From positions 27,124,065-27,188,064 of the forward strand of contig OY759226.1 of assembly GCA_963662175.1 (NCBI GenBank): a stretch of 64,000 nucleotides of DNA, read 5' to 3'. Within the stretch, counting starts at the first letter, position 1; each line of letters opens with the position of its first letter. A program made the translations under genes and the position numbers. This DNA is from Aradus depressus. Lineage: Eukaryota > Arthropoda > Insecta > Hemiptera > Aradidae. The notes under the pieces are model-generated. The model did not search any database, was not told where the DNA came from, and saw only the letters and a list, made by a program, of their open reading frames with translations. Shown here piece by piece: positions 42,901-54,900 of the stretch.

Positions 42901-45900
42901 TTTCTGGTTGGGCGAATGTTTGGCAGTTTTGATGGGTGTTCCAAATAGATCTAAAAAAGAACTGCTGATCCTGGGTTCATCAATTTTTGAAGATTCCTAA
43001 AAAAACGTAACCAGAATTAATTGTTATTATGATAAAAATTTCTAACGCATTGCTATTTTTAGAAAACTAAACAGAATTTACCATATCTCAAAAAAAAAAA
43101 AAAAACACATCAGAACACACAGGTAAACATTATTATAGTTTTAAAAATATAAAAATGGATACTTATTTCTAGAATAAAATATAAACAAATTAGACGAGCT
43201 GGTGAGAGAATGCCCATAGCCAGATCGAGAGAAATGTACTTAAACTTGTCATACTTCCGCCACCAAACCAAGCTACATACAGACCGAGATTGGCACCAAG
43301 TGGTATCATTACTCACACAACATTTTTACGTATAGTGTAGCAGTTGTATAGAATATACGTGTTTTTTTAAAAATTTATTTCCCCTCCTGTTTATCCGAAA
43401 TGTAGGGAAAGTTTTATAATCGGTCAGAAATTCAATGGACTCATGCCCGGGCTTTAACCACGAGGACATATCGCCTACTACCGGAGCGCTCTTTCGTCAA
43501 CGACGTGGACATGAGCCCGACTCTACTGTGGGAGTCCTAAATTTTGTCTACCCTAAATTTTTATTCACCTAGGATAGGGGTCTCTAACGAGTACCTGACA
43601 TCGTACAGGCTCGGGACCATCGCTTAACGTCCCATCCGAAGGACAGCGTGCTCACGTTTATTTTGGAATTCGGAACTACTAATAAAAATTCGGAACTAGT
43701 AATAAAAATTAAGTAATTCATCAAATTTCAAATGTTATTTATTATAACGAAAAGTTCAACTCGTTCAATCCAACATTCAAATTGGTTCATTTATGCAGAA
43801 CTTATCTAGAATGAATGAAATTTTTAAATAAAGCCATTAATGGAGCCTTCATGAAATTGAAAGAAATTTAGAAACCCCCGACTCCTTATGAAGCTGTCGT
43901 TTAGATTTCATTCAAAATTTCCCCTATGAGACAATCCACAGATATATAACGTTGCATCCTTCACCAAAATTATTGCATTTAGGGAGGGGGAGGGATTTTC
44001 TGCAGACCCACACCCCCCCCCCCCTGTCACACTGCTTTATTATTTAGTTATTATGACGCATGCCCGGGTCATATCACCTACTATCAGAGCGCTCTTTCGT
44101 CACTCTGGTGTACATCAGCCCGACTCTACTGTGAGAGTCCTAAATGTTGCCTAGCCAGGTTTAGTTACCTAGCTTAGGGGTTTTAAGTTTTAACAAGTAC
44201 CTGACATCGTACAGGCTCTTAGCTTAATGCCCCATCCGAAGGACGACATGCTCAAAGTTTTTAAACCTCAAAACCTAAGAGTCTCGGGCGGACCTCGAAC
44301 ACGCGATCTTGAGCCCAGTACACTGTCATGCTAGCAACCGGCGCCCTCAATATGCGTCAAGGCGAAAAGTGTATTAAAAAAATATATATATCTCAGAAAT
44401 TATAAAGGAATGGTCAATGGTTTATATGTATCGCGCATCAATAACTACGATAACACTAGTAATAATATTTTATAAAACAATTCTAGATAAAAAGTTATAC
44501 ATCATAAAATAACAAATATTTTATTGTAGAAAACAACACACAGAAGACAGGCTCCTTTGGAAATTGTTCAGTTCAAGTATCCAGCTAGTGATTATAAATT
44601 TTTAATCCAATATTTCGACAGAAATTGTTTATCAAGAACTTATCGGTTATAACGACCATAATAGGAATCCCTGGCAAATTTCCTTTGAGTTGAATGGAAT
44701 GACCTCTAAATCCGATATTTCGACAGACATCGTTTATTAAGAACTTATCGGTTATAACGACCATAATTGGAATCCCTGACAAATTTCCTTTGAGTTCTAT
44801 AGAATGTCCTCTAAATCCAATATTTCGACAGAAATTGTTTATCAAAAACTTATCGGTTATAACGACCATAATTGGAATCCCTGGCAAATTTTCTTAGAGT
44901 TGTATGAAGTCTCCCCTAAATCCAATATTTCGACAGAAATTGTTCATCAAGAACTTATCGGTTATAACGACCATAATTGGAATACCTAGCTAATTTTCTT
45001 TGAATTGTATGGAATGTTCTCTAAATCCTCGTCACTCAAAAAAGACCGAATAAATTTTTATGAAAATTTGCTTATAAATTAGGTTTGACATGGCATGTAC
45101 ATGGTTCTATTTAAAATGTTCTGAAATCGGATAGTAATTAAAAGCAATTTAACCTGTAATGATTTTTGAAAAACAATTATTTTTTTGAAAGAGTAACCAT
45201 CACAAATTGTGTTATGAGAAAAACGTTTCCGCTCAACAACAAATTGATGACAATAATAATCATCAGTTGAACAATAAATAAATATAGTTTTACAAGTTAA
45301 GAAGCTTTGTACAATTAGTTGATCTACTTTTTTTCTTAAAACATTTGATATTTTTTGAATTTATCATATAAATCTTTTTTTTTTTTTCTGCTGTTTTGAA
45401 TATTACACAAAACAAGGAGGTCCGCTAGTTTATCCGTATCCTCTCACATTTTAATTAGGTAGTGTCCCAACACCAAAAAAAAAAAAAAAAAAAAAAAAAA
45501 TCGCACGTTATATTATAGATAGAAAAAAAGAAGACCAAACCAGGAAGAGACAGAAGATCTCTCAGAAATTTAAATATTCAGATCTCCAAAGACCACCTCG
45601 TCTTCGTTTCTTCAGACCTCAATAAAATTTGGCGAAATATTAGTATCCCCCCCTCCTCCAGAGAGACAACAATTGTTTACTAGATTTCTTTAATAGTACA
45701 GTAAACTCTCGACTATCCGCGGGCGGTTTATCCGCTTTGCGGATTATCCGCGGTGCCTGTAGGAGGCATTTTTATAAAAAAGGAAGGTTTTGAAACCGAA
45801 AACTATTTCACAAAAATTGAAATAAAGTTACTAAATACATACTTAAACGTAATAAAAATAGTAAATCACAAATATACATACAGTACAGTACTCTTAATAA

Positions 45901-48900
45901 TGTATGTACAGTACAAAACGTTTATGTAGTTCAGTATTACTGTGCAGTACATATATCGGTATATACATAGTGTGTGCCTGAGCAGTTTTGGACGCGACTA
46001 GCGGCACTGCAGATGTTTGCTTACTTAGCGTGCGAGTGAATCGCCTGACCAGTGAGTCATCTGCACGTGATGCAGCATTAGGACACATTGACAGCATTAT
46101 TCAATACCTTGAAGAGCAAGACGACGCATCACTTTGTGACAAGATGGTGTTGAGAAAACTCAAATCACAAATAAAGATAAAGTGTTTCACTACGAAAAAG
46201 CAAAAGCAAATGACTGACTTTTTTGTTAAACAGTAAACATGACTTTTTAATAACCTACATGACATTGATTGAGTTTTGTTATCAGGTACGTTCTTTTATT
46301 GTATAATAAACTTATTTAAAGCACAACTTGTGCGTTGTTTTTTTAGTGCCTTCGGCCTTTGTTTAACCATTATCGGCAATTTTGCGGCTTATCCGCGAAA
46401 TTCGATTATCCGCGGTATCCACGCCAATCAATCCCGCGGATAATCGGGAGTTTACTGTACATAGCTCCGTAAGTAATTTTTGAATATATATTTTTTTTTT
46501 ATGGGAGCCATGGTCTCACCTTGGTTTGCGGGTTCGAATCCCGTCCGGGAGTGAGTTTTATTTCGTAGAAAGAACTCCCTCCCGGGGCCATGGATGTCGT
46601 AAATATAACTAAAAATAACACATTGATGGCTAGTGTGGTGTCTGCCGAGGCCAATCAAAAAAAATAATATATATATATTTTTTATAGTAAAGGATACTTA
46701 TTTTTGAAAGATCGATAAATTAATAATGATTATATATTTTTTAGTAGATCACTTTTTATTAAATTAATTCCAAAAAAAAAAGTCAAAAAATTGCGGGCGG
46801 TTGAGTGGAAAGCTCTTTAAGAATCACTTAGCCCCGTACTTGCTAATGTAACCCTCATTGCTCGTTTCCATAACAACGTACAACATACCAGTAAAAGAGT
46901 AGAGCTAAGAAGAGAAAACGGATGAGGAATTGAAGGCCGGGCATGTGCATCTCCCCACTCCTCCCTCCCCCTTCACACAAGTGGAGTGAGACCGCATACA
47001 AATTGGTCACATTATCCAAATCACTATCAAATTTTACAGATTAATCGCTACTCGAGAGTTTCAAACCCAACAATATCGCAAACATTATCAAATATGGACT
47101 CATTGTTTATATTTATTCTGATATTTAAGAGAGAAGACACATGCATTCTTCATATTAAAATAAGTATTGTGTTTGGGTAACATAACCCGCAATTTTGTTT
47201 TTCAATTTCGTCTAAATAGCGTTAATAAAGAAGCAACAAGAAAAAAAATAACGTTTTGAAACTATCCTTGAATATAGTATCATTTTATTCATCAATTTAT
47301 TTTATGGCAATCGACTAATCGTAATAACGATAACAGTTTCAGAAAATACCTCGATATCTAACATATTTTCATACAAACTAAAATCAATATTCGTATAACA
47401 TAGTCGTATTTAAATATATATTTAAAAAAATGAACACATGTGAGTATTGTATTACACAAATACTAACCGATCTCATCAAATTGACTAGACTAAAATCATC
47501 AAAAATCCATATTTTAATTGATGAGTCGACATATTGAAAATTCTCTCCAAACTGGCGCCATTTATGCCACGTGAAACTAGAGATCAAATTTCTTATTTGT
47601 ATTTATAGTTAACATATTTAAAATTTATAGCTAACTATTATATTTTAATAGTTATTTATTTATTTTTTTTTTATTAGGCGCATCGACTGCAGAGGCCTTT
47701 AGCGCCAGCACAACTATTATTATAATAGATAGGGTGACATCATGTACATAAGGCTATCTCTCTGGTTATTAGCTATTCCTCCGTGAATGGCACCATATAA
47801 TTTGTTGGTGGTACAGTCCAGTGTTTCGCAAGAATTGCAGCAGCTGGGATGTGTAGGCCGAGCTATCTTTCAGCACTGCTCATCCATCTCTTTCTCTGTA
47901 AGGTTTGAGAGCTTCACAGGATTGAAGTATGTGGGGAAGACAGTAAGTTCCTCCTTGCATAGTGGACAACTCGGTGGGCGTCTCCGCAACAAAATGTGGA
48001 TATGAGTTGGCCAAGTGTGTCCGATTCTTAGCCTCGTCAGGACCATTCTTTCTTCTCGGGAAAGAGACGTCACATCAGCAGTGTCGATTCAAGGTTTAAC
48101 CGACTTCAGAAAAGTATTGAACTCCTGCCATTGATTTTGACATTTATTTTTGATGGCCAATTTGAGTGCCTGCTTGATGTTTGCAGGACGGACTGGTATG
48201 GCCTCTGTTAGCACGGCAGCTGTTGCTTCTTTAATTGTTATTAAAATATACTATATATTACTTAAAATTTGTTGTTATATTGAATATAAATTATTACTGA
48301 GGGCGCTGGTATGCGTGCTTGCTTATTGAGCTCAAGACCCGGGTTTGAAACCCGGCCGAGTCCCTTAGATTTTTTATCTGGGAGGTGAAAAAAACCTTCA
48401 GTATGCTATATACTTCGGATGGGATATAACTATGGTCCCGAGCCTGTACAATGTCAGGTACTCGTTAAAGACCCATAACCTGGATGAATAAAAATTTAGG
48501 ACTCCCAAAGTACAGTCGGACTCATGTCGACTCATACGATAAAAGAGCGCTCTGGTAATAGGCGATATGACCTTGATGTTAAAACCCGGACATGAGTCAC
48601 AATAACTAACTAAATTATTACTAATATCGATATATCATACGTTGATATTTATAATAATATCCGTGTAGTGATTTTCAATTTTCCCTATATATTTTAAAAC
48701 TGAATATTTTTTGTAATGTATGATTTTCCTAAGATATTATAACCTTTACGATTAATTTTTTTTTTGTTTTAACGAGTCGATTGACTTGAAGTAAATTGGG
48801 AGATGAATAGATGAATTAAATATTACTATATTGCGTGAAAATCTCCTCCCCCCCTACAAAAAAAAAAATCTAATATCATTGAATATAATTCTATAATATT

Positions 48901-51900
48901 GATTTATATTGGGAGATTTATGCTGCTTAATTATAGCATGTATGAATAAATATGATTTTTTAAAAATTGAAACAAGTCTAAAAAAATAGAAATGAGAGGA
49001 GCAGGGAGTGGCGCAGTGTAATGGCGAGGAAATTGATCATCCTGACCTCACCCGTTTTCTCTTCTTAGCTCTACTCCACTCAATTCAATGAAGTAAAGAA
49101 GGTTAGCTCACCTTGGGCGCTTTGTGTCTCTTTGGAAGCGGTGGCTCCGAATTATTGTTATTTGTATTTAGTTTTATTTTGGATGAGACAGGTGAGGATT
49201 TGGATTCATCACTATGACTATTGTTATTCGTGCTGTTGTTCAAATCTATCTTATCATTTGTTGAAACTACACCATCATTTCCAATACCAATCTGAAGTTA
49301 GAATAGACAAAGTTCTCAACAACAAAAAAAAAGAATTAATGGGCGAGATTCAAACTTATGACTAAGGGGAGGGGGGGCTTTTAGAAAATGTCATGTAACA
49401 CAATATATATATAATAGCTGGAAATGTTCACTATTTCACTCGTCATTTAGTCTATAATAATACGTGACGGGAAGGGGACGGAGTGTGACACTTGGGAGAG
49501 CTGCTGTATTGCTCACTCCAGGGGTGGGGGGGAGGGGAGCAGTAGCCAATAGGAGGGCTGCTACATTGCCACCTCTCTTTTGTTCTTGCGAGTCCCTCAG
49601 TTCTAATGGGTGTTTTTTTTAGAGATATAGAACTTTAAAATGAAGTAAAACACATAAAAATCGTGGTAGTGGCTTTATTGGAAAGATAAGTTTATGACAT
49701 TAGTGTTTAAATATGATTTCGGGCATATGGCCGCCGCTGGCTTGAGTGAAGCGCAATCTGAAAGTACAATTTTCGACCAATTTCTCGAGCAACTAAAGCC
49801 GTATATCGGCAATAACGCGGCGAATGTTGGCTTCCAAGTCGTCCATTGTTTCTGGTTTATCGACGTAGATTAGCGACTTCACATATCCCCACAGAAAATA
49901 ATCCAAAGGTGTTAAATCACACGATCTTGGAGGCCAATTCACAGGTCCATTGCGCGAAATTAGGCACTCATCGAATGTTTCCTTCAATAAATCGATTGTG
50001 GCGTGCGCTGTGTGGCATGTTGCGCCGTCTTGTTGAAACCACAGCTCTTCCACATTAATGCCATTCAATTGGGGAACGAAAAAGTTAGTAATCATGGCTC
50101 TATAGCGGTCTCCATTGACTGTAACGTTCTGACCGGCATCATTTTTGAAGAAATTTGGACCAATGGATCCACCAGCCCATAAAGCACACCAAACAGTGAC
50201 TTTTCGTCTCAACAATGGCTTTTCTTCTCTCCAAATGCGGCAATTTTGCTTGTTGACGTAGCCATTCAACCAAAAATGAGCCTCATCGCAGAACAAAATG
50301 AGGATGAAGAGCAATCTAGTTTTCGGCCCATTCACCGAATGTACGACGCAAACGATGGTCAAGCGGCTTCAATTGTTGCACGAGCTGGATCTTGTAAGCT
50401 CGTAAACCAAGATCTTTCCGCAAAATATTCCATAAAGTGGATGGGGACAGCTCTAATTGCTGTGCGCGATGGCGAATCGACTCATTCGGGTCCTCGCATT
50501 GAATGACGTCTCTGCGGATGCGTATTATCAATTAGAGTATGCGTGATGCGAAAACGACCCATGGTTATTCGAATTAATTGCTCGGATGGACGATTATGTT
50601 GACCGTAAAATGGACGTATCACACGGTAAGTTCCGCAAACTGAACCACGATTTTGGAAATAAATTTGCATAAATTGCAAGCGTTGTTCTGGCCTAAGTCT
50701 GTTCATGGTGAAATGGCAAACCAAACTGAGCCCAAATGACATTCGGGGTGCCCGATATGACCACTGTATGACAGTTTAATCCCTATTGGAAAAACAAATC
50801 TCTAAAAAAAACACCCTTTAGTTCTTCACTAGTTAATTAGCTCCACGCGTATTAACCTATTTCTATTTAGCAGCTGTATTCATTGAAAGTGAGTAGTATC
50901 ATTTATTGAGTTCACGAGTAATATTGTCGTAAGAAGGATGGAATATGCAGGGAGAGGGTGCAAGTCTTGGCAACGCTGCACTCCTACCACCTCGACCAGC
51001 CCGCCTCCCCACCCGTTTCATAGGCCTTATCATAGGAAAAAAAAAATACCCAAAATTTAGATGAAAGCTAAAATGTTAGTGAGGCTTATTTTCAAGGCAA
51101 AGAAATATTTTACATTAAAAGAATATACATTTAAAAAAATCGCTGCAACCGCCTATTTTACAGTTAGATTTTATTATTACTTGTTCTTAAAATATGAAAT
51201 AGGGTAGAGAAAATTCATTTCATGCAATAAAACCCTCGACCCATGCAATACTTAAGCCCTGAAAAGTGTCATTGCAAGAATTGTCGGACTATAAGTAATT
51301 ATGCTTCTGCAGGTACAAAGCCTTGAAACTCAAAATAAGTGAATTATTCAGGATATTAAACAAAGAGTTATATACAAAGTTATAAATAAACTATTAGCAA
51401 CAATAAATAAACCTTACCCCGCCTCCTTTGATTAGTTTCCTCCTGAAGTCTTCCGAGGGGTTTGTAAAATCTGCTTTTTCCCGAATCACTTTGGAAATCC
51501 TTGGTCCACTCGTTTGAAGGGTTAAATCGTAGAAAAATCTTATTTTCCGATGTTCCTCTTTATTTTTTAAATAAATATCTATGGGTAAATTGAACCCAGC
51601 GTAGCCTGACTCTTTCAAACAATAAGGAGGTTCTTTTATAGCTGAAAAATAAGAAAAAAAATTAATCAAATTGTTATTGGAAATAACATTTAAATAACAA
51701 CAAATCCTGGATACTAACAGGCTGCCATTAAAACTCATTCAACATTTTCAGACAAATAACTAAATATACGTGTGCTCTCTTGGAAATTAACGTCATACAT
51801 ATGAAAAATGATCGTCATACTTAAAGAATTTTTTTTAATGTGAATTATTACAATCGCCTCCAAGAGTGGGTAAGCATTACACATTTTACATTCAGTTCAT

Positions 51901-54900
51901 GTTATATATAAATGGCTTATTTTAGACAGATTCACATATCCAGAATAAATTAATAATAATAATAATAAATAAAAAAGTCAATCTAAATCCAAAAAGGAAA
52001 CAGTATAGGGAATACTCTTCGAAAATTCGACCTCCATTTTTTCTCAAGTATATTCTATACACATAAAATGGACGGTGTAAAGACCAAAGGGCCTAACGCT
52101 CAAATCATGAATTTTACAGAAGGCAAAAAACATAGCCTGAAGGTAATTATTCTTTTATTTTGCATACCGTTATAATCGAAATGTATATTTTGAAAAGCTT
52201 GATGTAGTTTGGAACATTAATTTTAGAGTAACCAATAGAAGAAAATTAAATAAAAAAAGTTGCTTTTTTTGAGGATTATGCCCTTTGGATTGATATGTAA
52301 ACAAATAATAATAAGAATAATTAAAACACTTAAAATAAATCATAAAGAAAACTAAAACAGTACAATGAATAATTATTAATTTTAAAATAATTGGAAACAT
52401 TTTCTTTTAAGCCTAATTTTATACACATGTATTTTCGATCTAATATAAAAATACATACTTTTTCTTAATTTACCCGCGGCAGGTCAGCAAAGCAAAGTCT
52501 AGCAGCAGAATACAAAATTGTTTCAAAAAATAAAATATAAATGTAATTAACGGAAAATAAAATTGAACTGTAAGACACGTAATGGTTGGTAGACACTAAC
52601 ATACTGAATAGTAATCATACGGCCTACTTACAACTTCCCCCACTTTTTAATATTTAATTTGTCTTACCTGCAGCGTATTGAATACTGTTAACAAATATTT
52701 TACATGTATTTTTCTGTAACCTAAAAACGGCTCAACTTATATTCATGGAATTTTCAGGATATTACCAAAACCAGCCGACCATTATGTGTCACTTGAAAAT
52801 TTTGATTTGGGGACTTCACAAGAAAGGATAGTAACGATTTTTTTTTTCAATACATAAATAACTTTCACACATTTTCTTCGGGATAAATCTGCGCACAAGA
52901 CTCATAGATAGATCATACATACACTGAGTGTCAAAAATATTCGGAATTTACTGTGATTTTCATGTCTATATTTATTCATTTATTTTTATTCACTTATCTA
53001 TTTCTTTTAAGAGTTGTTACCCATTTGCCAAGATGTTAAGAGGACAGATACATAATAATAACAAGAAAAATCATAACAAAAATAATTTTCTTTTAGTCGT
53101 TTTTATCATTAAATCAACAAATATTATAAACGAGTGCCAAAAGTATCCGAAAATACATAATATAAGCGCTAAATTAATTTAATTACCATTTTTTCAAACA
53201 ATTTAAGAACAAATAACAGCAATAATTTAATATTTGGTTGGTAAACCTTTTTGTTTAATTACACATTTTAGCCTTTTAGGCATTGATTTAATTAATTGTC
53301 TCTTGTCCGATTTTGTTCCACTCATGAATTAATCTTTCTTTCAGATCGTTTTCATTTCTAATATAGTATTTCCGTATTTCTCTTTTTAGGTGGGCCCACA
53401 AATGTTCAATTAAATTGAGATTGGGCGATTGGGGAGGCGTTCCAGACCTTTGGGGCAATTGTACAGCAGTCTTAGTAGATAACGCCGTATGTTTAGGCTC
53501 ATTGTCCTGGTACAGTTTAAAATTTGATTCGATCCCCATTTTTCTTGCACTTTCTTTTAAGTTGCTTTTCAGTATACCAACATACTTAAACCTATCCATA
53601 ATTCCATCTATGAAAAGAAGGTTACCTACCCCCTTCGAAGAAAAACAGCGTCATACCATCACTGACCCTCCTTCATGTTTAACGGTCCCACGCATATTTT
53701 TCTCTTTAAATTCTGTGTTTGGTCTTCTCCACGACGAACAGTTGCAACGCTTATTGTGCATCCAGAAGTTCTACAAAATCCCATACAAAATTTTTTTCTG
53801 ATTTGATTAATAATTATTAATCAAATCAGAAAAAATCCTGATTTCGATTTTTGATCCTGACTGATATATTATAATCAGCCTTTCATCTCTATCATTAAAC
53901 AGTTTTGGATGCGGCCACTTTTTTCTCTATCATGAAGCCGATTTTCACTTCTGTACCTTTATTATATCTCCGACAGTAGACACAGGCATTCTCACTTTCT
54001 TACTAATTTTTTGTAAGGTCTCACATTTTTCTCGTAACAAAATTACTCGAAGCCGCATCCGGACAAGAGACAATCAATAAATGAATTAAATCAATGCCTA
54101 AAAGGCTAAAATGTGTAATTAAACAAAAAGGTTTACCAACCAAATATTAAATTATTGCTGTTATTTTCAGGGATTGAATTTGAGAATTAATTTTTTTGTA
54201 AAATCAAGAAATAACAATTATTTTTGATTGAAAAAGTAAAAACCACTGATGATTTTTAAATAAAAGTCAAAAGTTAATCGGTAAGAGTATATTTTTTCAA
54301 GTTAAACGTCAAGAAGTGCTTATTGAGTGAAAAACGTTTGAATCAAAAAGAAAAATTACTTTTTGAGAGATATTTTTAGATCAGAAATAACACTTATTAC
54401 TTGAGCGATATTTTTTCTCTCAAAATAAAACTCAAAACGCTGTATCTCTCTTAATACTGAAGTTATCCTCTTGCAGTTGGGCTTATTCGAATCAACTTGT
54501 AAAACTCTTTAAGAATCAATCACTTAATTTTCTCAGAAAGGAAACTTTTGTCAAAATCTGTCTTCGAAAGTAGGAAATAGTTGTAACCAGTCGTGTAAAA
54601 GGTCTGACAAAACTATTAGGTGTAAATTCAAAAAGAAAAGTATACAAAGACCAAAATTAAAGGCAACTACAAAGAGATATTTATTTTATTTCAACAATAT
54701 ACAAACATGAAATAAAAAAAGAATGAAGTGGGATGAAAGACGATAATACTATTTTTCTCATTAACCACGTACACTATTGAGTATTCAATTTTAAAAGCAT
54801 GATCTGCTCGAAATGTGCTCGTGTTAAAAGATCCGCCAATAACCTTTTCACAGTTTCAATACTGGCTCACTCCTCGTTTGAAATAGTACACAAACGCATC

